A stretch of 64,000 nt of DNA from Streptomyces sp. CB01580 (GCF_001905795.1 NZ_LIXJ01000014.1:62001-126000), one strand, 5' to 3'. Shown: positions 32,699 through 40,941, numbered from the stretch's first letter. Program-made: numbers and translations. The notes: generated by a model not told the origin, from the sequence alone.

Positions 32699-33643
32699 CT
32701 ACCGGTCGAGGTGGGGTGCGACCTCGGCGGCGAACGCCGCCATCTGGTCGGTCAGTTCGTCGCGGCTCCGGCTGCGGAACCGCACCTGGATCTGGTGGAC
32801 GCCCATGGCCGCGTACGCGCGCAGCGACTCGGCGAGGGCCTGCGGCTTGCCGGTGAGGGTGCGCCGCCCGACGGGCCACCCCGGATCGCCGACGTACAGC
32901 GGCTCGGTGATCGCACCGACGACGATCGGCTCCTCGATCCCCGCGGCCTCGCGCAACTCCTTCAGCCGGGCTATCTGCGCGGGCAGCCGGTCCCGGGGAT
33001 CCCCCTGCGGCAGCCAGCCGTCGCCCCGCACCGCGGCCCGGCGCACGGCGGCGGGCGAGGAACCGCCCACCCAGACGGGCACCCGCCCCTGCGCCGGGCG
33101 CGGCAGCTGGCCCAGCCCGGAGAAGGCGTAGCGCTCCCCCGCGAACTCCGGGTACTCCTCGGGCCCGAGCGCCGCCCTGAGCGCGTCGACGGTCTCGTCG
33201 AGCAGCCCGCCCCGCCCCTCGAAGTCCGCGCCCAGCGCCCGGAACTCCTCCGGCACGTGCCCCGCCCCGACCCCGAGGACCAGCCGGCCGCCGCAGAGGT
33301 GGTCGAGGGTGGCGTACTGCTTGGCGGTGACCAGCGGATGCCGCAGACCGACGACGGCCACATGGCTCATCAGCAGCACCCGCTCGGTGATCCCGGCGAG
33401 AAAGGCGAGGGTGGCGACCGGGTCGTACCAGACGGTCCCCATGGCATCGGCGAGCCGTCGCGGGATCGCCACATGGTCACAGCTCGCCACATAGGCGAAG
33501 CCGGCGCGGTCGGCGGTGCGGGCGATCTCGGCGAGGTCGGCGGGGGTCGCCGCCGCCTCCCACCCCTCCGCGAAGATCGCGCTCTGCGACTGGATCGGGA
33601 GCTGCATTCCGTACGACAGCGGCCCGGTGGTCGTGATCGGCAC
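32699..33643 (-). CDS. LLM class F420-dependent oxidoreductase
   Basis: A 314-residue luciferase-like oxidoreductase of the probable F420-dependent type. Seen are DRAGFAYVASCDHVAIPR, the barrel signature LCGGRLVLGVGAGHVPEEF, and VPVWVGGSSPAAVRRAAVRG with GDGWLPQG. Substrate unknown. The GTG at 33643 has GGAGG about 8 nt upstream. It is first in an operon with the SDR, and a TCTGACA-N3-CGTCACA site lies 31 nt before the start. Confidence 0.92.
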   Translation of the reverse strand: MPITTTGPLSYGMQLPIQSQSAIFAEGWEAAATPADLAEIARTADRAGFAYVASCDHVAIPRRLADAMGTVWYDPVATLAFLAGITERVLLMSHVAVVGLRHPLVTAKQYATLDHLCGGRLVLGVGAGHVPEEFRALGADFEGRGGLLDETVDALRAALGPEEYPEFAGERYAFSGLGQLPRPAQGRVPVWVGGSSPAAVRRAAVRGDGWLPQGDPRDRLPAQIARLKELREAAGIEEPIVVGAITEPLYVGDPGWPVGRRTLTGKPQALAESLRAYAAMGVHQIQVRFRSRSRDELTDQMAAFAAEVAPHLDR

Positions 33644-33673
33644 CGAACGGCCTCCTTCCGTGGACCGCAGGAA

Positions 33674-33690
33674 TCTGACACACCGTCACA
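33674..33690. promoter_or_regulatory. Degenerate palindromic operator, copy 4
   Basis: TCTGACACACCGTCACA matches the TCTGACG-N3-CGTCAGA pattern at 12 of 14 arm positions. Its distance from the start codon (31 nt) matches copies 1 and 2. Confidence 0.55.
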
Positions 33691-33799
33691 TTCTTGTGCG
33701 GGGGCCATCGTCGTGCCTGATGCCTCATCGCACAAGGGCCGCGCGGCCGACAGGGCCGGTGGGCGGCCGTGACCCGGCCCGGCACCGCTGCGCACACCC

Positions 33800-33830
33800 C
33801 CGGCCCCGTCGGCACGGGCGGCGGGGCCGG
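33800..33830. terminator. Hairpin after the 33849-34355 gene
   Basis: CCGGCCCCG (33800-33808) pairs with CGGGGCCGG (33822-33830) with a 13-nt loop, downstream of the minus-strand stop at 33849. Confidence 0.65.
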
Positions 33831-33848
33831 ATCGCGGTCACGGCCGGA

Positions 33849-34355
33849 TCAGCCGGAGGCCCTCTTGAACAGGAACGCGCCCTCGATCTCGACCCGGGTC
33901 GGGGGCTTGCTCCCGTCGTAGTAGTTCACGTCCTCCGTCACCGCCGTCCAGCGCAGCCAGAACCGGTCCCCGTCGCGGGAGACGACAGTGATCCGGTTGT
34001 CGCGCAACGGCTGGTGCTCGCAGTAGTAGAGCAGCGACATGCACGAGTCCTCGTCGTCGCTCCGCACCCCCGGCAGCACCAACTCCCGCCCCACCAGGGC
34101 GTCCACGTCGACGTCGGGCAGTTCGATGCCGACCTCCGCCGACGGCGCCATCCCCAGGTCGGCCGTGTCCTCGCACCGCCGGGCGCCGTCGGAATCCGCC
34201 AGGATCTCGAACCAGAGCGTGACGGGGCCCTCGCTCCCCTCAGCCACGGAGACCCAGATGTCGGCGGACGCGATGCGGTACACCTCGGCCCCGTTGAACC
34301 GGTGCAGAACGAACCGGCCTCCACAACGGCCCGCCTCCGCCGCACGCCCACTCAT
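33849..34355 (-). CDS. Hypothetical cytosolic protein
   Basis: A 168-residue acidic protein of unknown family with no signal peptide or membrane helix. It looks beta-rich (RFVLHRFNGAEVYRIASADI, VGIELPDVDVDALVGRELVL, RFWLRWTAVTEDVNYYDGS), ending in a short Lys/Arg tail. GAGGAGG lies 6 nt before the ATG at 34355, so the start is firm. It is monocistronic between two hairpins. Function not assigned. Confidence 0.8.
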   Translation of the reverse strand: MSGRAAEAGRCGGRFVLHRFNGAEVYRIASADIWVSVAEGSEGPVTLWFEILADSDGARRCEDTADLGMAPSAEVGIELPDVDVDALVGRELVLPGVRSDDEDSCMSLLYYCEHQPLRDNRITVVSRDGDRFWLRWTAVTEDVNYYDGSKPPTRVEIEGAFLFKRASG

Positions 34356-34502
34356 CCCGCGTCCTCCTCGTCCGCCGCCTCACAGCTCACCGTACCGGCG
34401 GGGTCGACGGCGTACCCGCGGGGCGGCGAGGTGGGAGAGAAGAGGCCACGGGGCACGCCGGGCGAGGGGCTGGGCTCCATCGATGCCCGGACCGCACGCT
34501 GG

Positions 34503-34570
34503 CCAGTGCTGTGACCGGGAAGGTTCACCGGCTCGCGACGCCCGGCAAACCTTCCCGGTCACAGCACTGG
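34503..34570. repeat. Perfect 23-bp inverted repeat with 22-nt spacer
   Basis: Positions 34503-34525 are the exact reverse complement of 34548-34570. The arms start ccagtgctgtgaccgggaag. It lies in the 395-nt gap between the hypothetical protein and the secreted-protein gene, about 180 nt beyond the stop of the latter, and may be a terminator or the remains of a mobile element. The rest of the gap shows no gene. Confidence 0.85.
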
Positions 34571-34683
34571 TGGCGGCCCTGCGCTTCTGAGCCGCACCCG
34601 TCAGGACTCGGACGGGTGCGGCGGGCATCCGACGACGTCGCCCCGGCATCGGCATCGCGCCCCGGCATCATGCCTTCGGCGTC

Positions 34684-34762
34684 ACAATCCCTGCGTCACG
34701 ACACCGGCGTCACGGCCTCCACGTCATGGCCTCACGTCACGACACCGACGTCACGGCCCTGA
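34684..34762. repeat. Direct repeats rich in CGTCAC
   Basis: cgtcacgacaccg(g/a)cgtca followed by cggcc occurs near 34696 and 34736, with further single cgtca units around them (about eight in 80 nt). The array runs into the 3' end of the secreted-protein gene. Confidence 0.6.
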
Positions 34763-35221
34763 CGCCGCGGCCCCGCCGGCGCGGGCATCGCGTTCGGTGT
34801 CCGCGTCGCCCTCGTCGTCGTCCCCTCCGGTCGCCGCGCTCTCCGGCGCCGTGTTCCTGGGTGCCGCGTCCTGCCCCGGAGCCTCGTCCTCCTCGTCCTC
34901 GCCCGCCTGTTCGTCCGGTGCGGCCTGGACTCCCACCCCCTGCGAGGCGGACACGTTCTGGTCGATCGCGCCCCCGCCGCCGTCGTGGTCGCTGCCCGCC
35001 GTGCCCTTGCTCAGGGGGGCCAGAACATTGGCCGTGCGGTCGACTTCGAGCCAGGAATCGGCATTGGAGTTGTCGATGGTGATCAAGGAGGGTCCGTGGT
35101 GCGTCTCCATGCCGCCGTCCGGGGCGTCGGCCCAGGCGTGCCCGGCGGCCAACTGGCCCTGACAGAGCACGCCGAGGGCGGTCACCAGGACCGCGCGTGC
35201 CTTGGATGAGTCGACTGCCAT
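34751..35221 (-). CDS. Small secreted protein of unknown function
   Basis: A 156-residue protein with an N-terminal signal peptide (KARAVLVTALGVLCQGQLAAG, cut near AWA). The mature part has a short ordered segment (SLITIDNSNADSWLEVDRTANVLAPL) and a Gly-, Asp-, Glu-rich disordered C-terminus. No cysteines remain after the signal region and no domain is recognised. AGAGGA lies about 9 nt before the ATG at 35221. It is upstream-separated from the ICL-type gene by about 170 nt and probably transcribed alone. Confidence 0.75.
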   Translation of the reverse strand: MAVDSSKARAVLVTALGVLCQGQLAAGHAWADAPDGGMETHHGPSLITIDNSNADSWLEVDRTANVLAPLSKGTAGSDHDGGGGAIDQNVSASQGVGVQAAPDEQAGEDEEDEAPGQDAAPRNTAPESAATGGDDDEGDADTERDARAGGAAASGP

Positions 35222-35390
35222 GATCCGGTTCCTCTTTCTTCGGGGTCTTCGGGGTCCTCGGGGTTCGGACACGCCGGGGCCGCGGGGCGCACGTGGTGCG
35301 CCGCGGGCCCCCGGCGCACGGTCCGGGCGACGGTGGTCCGGGCCGTCCGGGCCCGGTCCACCGCTCGTGTCATCCGCTGCTTACCGCGCG

Positions 35391-36284
35391 TCAGGCGACC
35401 GCGGGCTCGTGGACGGGGACGGCGAGGGAGTCGGGAGCCGGGGCGGCGTGGTGCCTGCTGATGTTCCGCTCCAGCAGCTCCGTCGACCGCCGCACCCCGA
35501 TCCCCTCGACGGGGTCGAACTCGGGGAGCCGCCCGTCGGCCCGCTTGAGGTCCGTCAGCGCGGCGTCGATCGCGGAGTGCGCGGCGAACAGGCAGGGGGT
35601 GCTGTAGATGGCCACCTGGCAGTCCAGCTCGGTCAGTTCGGTGAGCGAGAGCCGGGGCGACTTGCCGCCCGCGATCTGGTTGAACAGCAGCGGCTTGTCA
35701 CCGATCACCCTGCGGATGCGCTTGATCCACTCGATGCTGCGGACCCCGTCGACCAGGACGACGTCGGCGTCCGTCCTGGCCAGCGCCTCCGCCCTGCGCA
35801 GGATCTCGTCCTCTTCCGTGGCGTCCGTACGGGCCACGACCACCAGGTCCTGACGGCTCTTCAGCACGAGATCGAGCTTCTCCAGGTACTCCTCCAGCGG
35901 CAGCACCTGCTTGCCGTCCGCGTGACCGCACCGGCGGGGGCGCTTCTGGTCCTCCAGGATGACGCCGGAGGCTCCGATCCTCTCCAGCCGCTGCACCACG
36001 TGGCAGGCGACCTCCGGGTCCACGTAGCCGTCGTCGATGTCGACCAGCAGATGGTGGGAGGGAAAGGCCAGCCGCAGCCGTTCCACGAAGGCCACCATGT
36101 CCGGCCAGGCGATGAAACCGATGTCGGGAAGCCCGTAGTGGGAGGCGGCGAAGCCGAACCCGGACACGAAGAAACCTTCGTAGTGCCGGGCCACGACGGA
36201 CGCCGAGTACATGTCGTAGATGCCGATGAGCGGAGTCGTCCCCGGGGACCGGACTTCCTGCCTCAGCACACTTCCGTAACGCAC
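35391..36284 (-). CDS. Isocitrate lyase/PEP mutase family protein
   Basis: A 297-residue TIM-barrel enzyme of the ICL/PEPM superfamily, acting on 2-oxo or 2-hydroxy acids with C-C or C-P bonds. Conserved elements are DMYSASVVARHYEGFFVSG at the start, the metal-binding VDIDDGY (Asp82-Asp85 region) and EDQKRPRRCGH (111-121) with the catalytic-loop Cys119. CGH resembles (methyl)isocitrate lyase or phosphonopyruvate hydrolase more than PEP mutase. The GTG at 36284 has AAGGAG 6 nt upstream, which decides the start against the upstream GTG/ATG codons. It is monocistronic, with no phosphonate genes nearby. A role in secondary metabolism or 2-oxoacid turnover is possible. Confidence 0.88.
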   Translation of the reverse strand: MRYGSVLRQEVRSPGTTPLIGIYDMYSASVVARHYEGFFVSGFGFAASHYGLPDIGFIAWPDMVAFVERLRLAFPSHHLLVDIDDGYVDPEVACHVVQRLERIGASGVILEDQKRPRRCGHADGKQVLPLEEYLEKLDLVLKSRQDLVVVARTDATEEDEILRRAEALARTDADVVLVDGVRSIEWIKRIRRVIGDKPLLFNQIAGGKSPRLSLTELTELDCQVAIYSTPCLFAAHSAIDAALTDLKRADGRLPEFDPVEGIGVRRSTELLERNISRHHAAPAPDSLAVPVHEPAVA

Positions 36285-36366
36285 AACTTCTCCTTGGTGA
36301 TGCTTCGTTGGTTCATGGGTCGGGGAGCCGCCGCGCGGCCGCGAAGCGGGTCGGAGATCTGGTGAT

Positions 36367-36407
36367 CCGGTCCGGCGACGCCCGGATTCCGGGCGTCGCC
36401 GGACCGG
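36367..36407. terminator. Perfect 19-bp stem hairpin
   Basis: Positions 36367-36385 are the reverse complement of 36389-36407 with an ATT loop. It lies upstream of the ICL-type gene and may stop read-through from the phosphotransferase gene at 36904. Confidence 0.8.
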
Positions 36408-36903
36408 AGTGACGGGACTTCGGCGGCGTGACATGGCGGACCGGGAGCCGCCGGGACACGGAAAGTCGGACCGGGGCTCACGGATGTGGATGGTTCGGCG
36501 ACCGGCCGGTGCGGCAGATACGGGGACGCCGCGCCCCTGCGTCGGGCAGGCAACGGCGGCACCCGGTCCGCACGGGACTCGGTCCGTCCTTTCGAGAAAG
36601 ACGCGTATACCTATACCGACATGACCGGCCCTTTACCGACGTACACGCCGTCTTTTACCTTGCGTACGACACTCGCGGGTACTCGCCGGGCTGCCGTTGA
36701 CCAGCCCGGTGACAAGGGACTTCCCCTCTCCCGGCGGTCAGCCGGGAGGCAATCACACGGTCAATCGACTGCCTTGTGGAATAGCTGAGTTGAGGGGTGC
36801 GTCACGTACCCTCCGTACCACTCCCACGTGTTGTCCGGGCCCACGTCCAGGGGGTGCCCGACCCGGCGCGACGGCCGCTGGGCCGGCGCGCGGGCCGTAC
36901 GGA
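36408..36903. other. 496-nt region without a recognisable gene
   Basis: Nothing convincing is coded on either strand. Around 36600-36670 the GC content falls and GTATACCTATACCGAC looks promoter-like. Plus-strand frames there have atypical codon use, and one long plus-strand frame through 39 kb is only a shadow of minus-strand genes. Confidence 0.4.
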
Positions 36904-37869
36904 TCAGCCGAAGCGGTCGAACAGGCAGTCGACGTAGTCTTCCAGGCGTGCCGCGAGCATGTCGGGGGTCAGGTCGGTCCGTCCGAGTTCCCGCCACGGG
37001 ACCGCGAGCTTCTCCGCGTCCGGCGCGTAGGCGAGCGCGTCCAGCAGCCGCCAGTAGAGGTGGTCCGCGTCGTCGTCCGCCAACCGCCCGCCCGCGCACG
37101 TGTATTGACCCGCGAAGCCCATACCGGTCGGTACACCGTGCAGCAGGGCGAGGGCCGTCGAACAGTGGGCCACGTCCAGGTCGGCGGGGCCCCACGAGGT
37201 CTCGACCCAGTCGACGACCCCGCTGACCCGGACGCCCGCCCCGGATCCGGTGAAGAGCACGTTGCCCGGGTGGAAGTCGCGGTGCAGGAACCGGGGCTCG
37301 TACGACGGCGGCTCACGGCGGATGACGTCGACCGCCCGCCGCCAGAGTCCCGCGCGCCCGGTCGCGGCGGGCACCTGTACCCGGTCCGGCGCGGTCCACG
37401 CCTGGTACGTACGCGGCCGGGTCGCGTCCGTCACCCGTACGGCGTGGATGTCGGCCAACTGCCGTGCCAGCAGCCCGATGCGTTCCGGCGCCCCGGCATC
37501 GTCGACCCGTACCCTCCCGGGCAGCAGGGTCATCAGCAGAGAGGGATGGTCGCAGTGCTCGGCCCGGGCGTCGACGGCCACCAAACGCGCGGCCGGGACA
37601 CCGGTGCCGTCCGCCAGCAGCCGCAGGATGTCCGCCTCGCGGGTGAGCAGCCCCGGGGCGTGCCGTACATAGAAGGGCTTGACGAAGGACCGCAGCACGA
37701 GCGCCCGCGCACCCTGCGGCCCGGAGACGTCCAGCCGGCGCATCCGCGAGGTCCAGCCGCCGCGCAACTGCTCGACGGCTTCGATGCGTTCGCCCGGTGC
37801 GAGACTCTTCTCGACCCACGCGCGCGTCGCCGCCCAGCCGGTACCGCGGTCGTCCGCCTCTTCGCCCAT
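36904..37869 (-). CDS. Aminoglycoside/choline phosphotransferase (APH) family protein
   Basis: A 321-residue kinase-fold phosphotransferase. The Brenner motif FLHRDFHPGN (catalytic Asp198) and the metal-binding VVDWVETSWGPADLD (Asp220) are intact, as is the N-lobe Lys/Glu region (VLRSFVKPFYV). The family phosphorylates aminoglycosides, macrolides, choline, sugars or homoserine; most Streptomyces paralogues are not resistance genes. The ATG at 37869 begins the conserved region. It is monocistronic. Confidence 0.9.
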   Translation of the reverse strand: MGEEADDRGTGWAATRAWVEKSLAPGERIEAVEQLRGGWTSRMRRLDVSGPQGARALVLRSFVKPFYVRHAPGLLTREADILRLLADGTGVPAARLVAVDARAEHCDHPSLLMTLLPGRVRVDDAGAPERIGLLARQLADIHAVRVTDATRPRTYQAWTAPDRVQVPAATGRAGLWRRAVDVIRREPPSYEPRFLHRDFHPGNVLFTGSGAGVRVSGVVDWVETSWGPADLDVAHCSTALALLHGVPTGMGFAGQYTCAGGRLADDDADHLYWRLLDALAYAPDAEKLAVPWRELGRTDLTPDMLAARLEDYVDCLFDRFG

Positions 37870-38028
37870 GTTCCGAGCCTACGCCGGGGGGTTCGGGGAC
37901 GAACTGGGTTCGGGACGACCGGGCCTCGGGACCTCCGGACGTCGGGGCGTCCCGGCTGCCCGGGACGCCCCTGGGCCCTTGTCCGCCCGGGACGTCTCAC
38001 GTGGGCCGGGCGGATGCGCGTACGGCCC

Positions 38029-38856
38029 TCAGCAGTCCGGAATCACCGCGCCGTTGTTGTCGCGGGCCTCGTCATTGCCCCAGCGCGACAGGTAGTACGC
38101 CGAGACGTACGCGCCGCGCCCGTTCTTGCCCGCGTACACCGTGTCCAGGTCGGTCTTCAGCCACCAGTGGTTGTAGCTGGAACCCGAACCGACCTGGGCT
38201 CCCCACGCCTTGCAGTAGACGTAGTTCGTACCCGCGTTGAGGACGCCCTGCGCGTCGGCCGTGTTGGGGGCCGCGTAGCCCGTGGCGTTGGCGAAGGTGT
38301 CCACCCAGTACTTGCCGGTGCCCCCGCCCCCGCAGCCGTTGTCGCTGGTCAGGTACTTGCTGTTGTACGAGCCGGGATACGGGGCCAGGGAACGGCCGTT
38401 GATCGCGATGGTCTGCCCGACACCGTTGTAGAGCTGCTCGTAGTGGATGTGGGCGCCGCTGCTGTTGCCGGTGGAACCGGTGACGCCGATCTGCTGCCCC
38501 TGCGACACGGAGGCGCCGTCGGCGACGGAGTACGAGGCGAGGTGGAAGTAGTAGGTCTTCCAGCCGCCGCCGTGGTCGATGGCGATGTAGTTGCCCGCCC
38601 CGCCGGGCTGGGAGTAGCGGTAGGCGGTCCCGCCGGACGAGGCGAGGACGGGGGTGCCGGCCGTGGCGCCGCCGTCGGTGCGTATGAAGTCGAGGGCCTG
38701 CCTGACCTCCGCCGAGTGGTGGCCGTAGGTCCAGGTCTGGCCGCAGGGGAACGGTGCCTTGAAGTTGGGGGCCGCCGCCGCGGGTGTCGCGGTGAACAGG
38801 CCCGCGATCAGGGCCATCAGGCCCAGCAGGGCGATACGTGTCGAGCGCGTACGCAT
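38029..38856 (-). CDS. Secreted M23 family peptidase with C-terminal extension
   Basis: A 275-residue exported peptidoglycan hydrolase. A signal peptide (RIALLGLMALIAGLFTATPA) is followed by a lysostaphin-type M23 metallopeptidase domain, with QTWTYGHHSAEVRQALDF, AIDHGGGWKTYYFHLAS and the zinc-binding HIHYEQ. The C-terminal 90 residues (from GKYWVDTFANATGYAAP) form a Cys-containing SH3-like or cell-wall targeting region. It cuts peptide cross-bridges of peptidoglycan. The start ATG at 38856 has GGAGGA upstream; a longer frame upstream lacks a ribosome site. It is divergent from the MaoC gene. Confidence 0.92.
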   Translation of the reverse strand: MRTRSTRIALLGLMALIAGLFTATPAAAAPNFKAPFPCGQTWTYGHHSAEVRQALDFIRTDGGATAGTPVLASSGGTAYRYSQPGGAGNYIAIDHGGGWKTYYFHLASYSVADGASVSQGQQIGVTGSTGNSSGAHIHYEQLYNGVGQTIAINGRSLAPYPGSYNSKYLTSDNGCGGGGTGKYWVDTFANATGYAAPNTADAQGVLNAGTNYVYCKAWGAQVGSGSSYNHWWLKTDLDTVYAGKNGRGAYVSAYYLSRWGNDEARDNNGAVIPDC

Positions 38857-39050
38857 GCGTGGACTTCCTCCGAGTCGGGATCCGGACGTGGGGGGTGGCG
38901 TCGATCCGGTGGGACGAGGCAAGCGTGCCGGAAGTCCTGGTTCCGCAGTAGACCCACCGGGCCCAGCCCAGGGCCCAAAGTGGGCCCTGGGGCCCGCAGC
39001 GGTGGCCCACGGAATTCGGCCTCGCGGTATCGACCAGTTCCTGACTCTTG

Positions 39051-39073
39051 AGTAATCTTACTTTGGAGTAAAT
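39051..39073. promoter_or_regulatory. Inverted AGTAA/TTACT repeats before the MaoC gene
   Basis: AGTAATCTTACT (39051-39062) is a perfect palindrome and AGTAA recurs at 39068, together TTGAGTAATCTTACTTTGG. This A/T-rich block 23-45 nt before the MaoC start contrasts with the surrounding GC and probably binds a repressor, perhaps the TetR protein encoded 3' of the gene. Confidence 0.5.
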
Positions 39074-39095
39074 CCACAGCGGGGCAAGGAGTGGC

Positions 39096-40073
39096 ATGAC
39101 TCTTCTGCGGGCGGCTCTCACCTCCCCGTTCAAGAGGGGCGGCGGCAGACCCGGCGCGGCACTGCCCGCCGAGCGGGCCATCCGCCCGCCCGCGCCCGTC
39201 GCACCCGGCCCGCTCGCCGCGTACCGCCGGATCTGCGGGTTCCCCGACACGGACGAACTGCCCCTCACCTACCCGCACGTGCTCGGATTCCCCCTGGCCC
39301 TGCGGCTGATGACCGCCCGACGGTTCCCGCTGCCGGTCGTGGGGCTCGTGCACACCTGGATCGAGATCACCTGCCACCGGGCACCGCACCCGGCCGATCC
39401 GCTCGAACTCACGGTGTACGCCGAGGGTCTGTCCCCGCACCGGCGCGGCACGGAGGTCACGGTGGTCACCGAGGCGCGCCGCGCGGGCGAGCTGATCTGG
39501 GAGTCCCGCAGCGGTTACCTCTCCCGCCACTCCACGAACACCCGCCGCGCTGCGAGCACCAGCCACGACACGAGCACGCGTCACACGAGGCACGCGCCGA
39601 ACGCGTCCGACGTGGCGGACGCGCCGGACACAGCAGGCACACGGACCACATCCAGCGGGCCCACCGCGGCCGTCCCCGACGTCACTGGTACCGCCGATGC
39701 CCCCGGCCCTTCCGTCGTCGCCGAGTGGCGGCTCCCCGCCGATCTCGGACGCCGCTACGGCGCCGTGTCGGGCGACCGGAACCCCATCCACCTGTACCCG
39801 CTGACGGCCCGGCTCCTCGGCTTTCCCCGGCCCATCGCCCACGGCATGTGGACCGTGGCCCGCTGCCTGGCCGAGGCGCCGACGTCCGGCACGATCCGAC
39901 GGGTGCGGGCCGACTTCAGGGCCCCCGTGCCACTGCCCGCCACGGTCACCTACGCGGCCGACGTCACAGGCTTCCGGCTGCGCGGCGCGGACCGTGTCCA
40001 CCTCACCGGGACGACCGACGGCCCGCCCGGCCCGCCTTCTGCTCCGGCGCCTGCCACGGACGGCCTCCCATGA
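39096..40073 (+). CDS. MaoC-like acyl dehydratase
   Basis: A 325-residue double hot-dog protein. The N-terminal half (CGFPDTDELPLTYPHVLGFP ... GLVHTWIEI) and the C-terminal hydratase half (GRRYGAVSGDRNPIHLYPLT then FPRPIAHGMWTVARC), with the Asp/His catalytic pair in DRNPIHL, are typical of (R)-specific enoyl-CoA hydratase/HTD2-like enzymes. A Thr/Ala/Asp-rich linker of about 60 residues joins the halves. CAAGGAG precedes the ATG at 39096. Its last 71 nt overlap the TetR gene end to end on the opposite strand. Confidence 0.9.
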   Translation: MTLLRAALTSPFKRGGGRPGAALPAERAIRPPAPVAPGPLAAYRRICGFPDTDELPLTYPHVLGFPLALRLMTARRFPLPVVGLVHTWIEITCHRAPHPADPLELTVYAEGLSPHRRGTEVTVVTEARRAGELIWESRSGYLSRHSTNTRRAASTSHDTSTRHTRHAPNASDVADAPDTAGTRTTSSGPTAAVPDVTGTADAPGPSVVAEWRLPADLGRRYGAVSGDRNPIHLYPLTARLLGFPRPIAHGMWTVARCLAEAPTSGTIRRVRADFRAPVPLPATVTYAADVTGFRLRGADRVHLTGTTDGPPGPPSAPAPATDGLP

Positions 40074-40680
40074 GGTTCTCCAGCCCGGCCCAGGCGAAGT
40101 TCATCAGGGTGGCCGCGGCCTCCTTCGCCGAGACGTCCGGGGTCTCGTTCGCCCAGTCGGCGAGCGACTCCGCGGCCCCTACGAGCGCCCGTGCCAGCCC
40201 CGCCACGTCCCGGTCGGGGAGCTCCGGATCGCGATGCGTCTCGCGGGCCGCCGCCGCGATCAGCCCCGTCACGAACGCGACGATCTCGTCCCGCATCGCC
40301 GTCACCTCCGCGGCGAACGGCTCCCCGTGCGTCCGCGCCTGGCGGTGGAGCACCGCCCAGCCGTCCGGATGCCCCGCCGTGTGCGTGAAGAACGCGCACA
40401 GCCCCGCCCACAGCTGCCGGTCGGCCGGCAGTCCCGGCTCCACCCCCGCCCGCACCGCGTCGACGAGCGCCTTCGCCTCGCGTCGTATGCAGGCGGTGAA
40501 CAGCTCCTCCTTGGAGTTGAGGTACAGGTAGACCAACGGCTTGGAGACCCCGGCCAGTTCGGCGATCTCGTCCATCGAGGCGGCGCGGTATCCGCGTTGC
40601 CCGAAGGTCCGTACGGCGGCGTCCAGCATCTGCCGCTCCCGCACGGCGCGCGGCATCCGCCTGCCCTTCACCGCACCCAC
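40003..40680 (-). CDS. TetR/AcrR family transcriptional regulator
   Basis: A 225-residue repressor with the TetR helix-turn-helix at about 30-60 (GYRAASMDEIAELAGVSKP then LVYLYLNSKEELF) and a C-terminal ligand domain (residues 80-200). The GTG at 40680 has GGAGGGAG 5 nt before it, which fixes the start within a longer open frame. The convergent neighbour MaoC, the overlapping ends and AGTAA repeats upstream of MaoC suggest it regulates acyl-CoA metabolism; that is inference. Confidence 0.92.
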   Translation of the reverse strand: MGAVKGRRMPRAVRERQMLDAAVRTFGQRGYRAASMDEIAELAGVSKPLVYLYLNSKEELFTACIRREAKALVDAVRAGVEPGLPADRQLWAGLCAFFTHTAGHPDGWAVLHRQARTHGEPFAAEVTAMRDEIVAFVTGLIAAAARETHRDPELPDRDVAGLARALVGAAESLADWANETPDVSAKEAAATLMNFAWAGLENLMGGRPWQAPEQKAGRAGRRSSR

Positions 40681-40861
40681 GTCGACTCCCTCCCGCCCGC
40701 TGCGCCACTCCCCCGGCAAGGGTACGGCGCGGGGCGGGCCCCGCCGTACGCGACGGCGCCCTTCGGCCGCGTGGCCGAAATGGCCGTCATCCCCAGGTCG
40801 GAGCGTCGACCTCAGGGTGGGACGCTCTTTCCGGGCCGGGCCGTCATCCCCTGGTTGAGAC

Positions 40862-40899
40862 GGGATCAGGCCCTGGTGCCACACGGAATCAGGCCCTGG
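40862..40899. promoter_or_regulatory. Direct repeats upstream of the alpha/beta hydrolase
   Basis: GGGATCAGGCCCTGG (40862-40876) and GGAATCAGGCCCTGG (40885-40899) are repeated with a 23-bp period, two helical turns, ending about 43 nt before the ATG. A possible -10 element TAGCGT lies at 40928-40933. This looks like an activator site in front of a leaderless promoter. Confidence 0.45.
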
Positions 40900-40941
40900 G
40901 GCGATCCGCCCGCGGCACCCGCCCGCCTAGCGTGTGGACGC

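Noticed and set aside
36697..39051. A 784-codon plus-strand open frame.
   Set aside because: It is the antisense shadow of the phosphotransferase and M23 genes, caused by high GC; no domain is visible.
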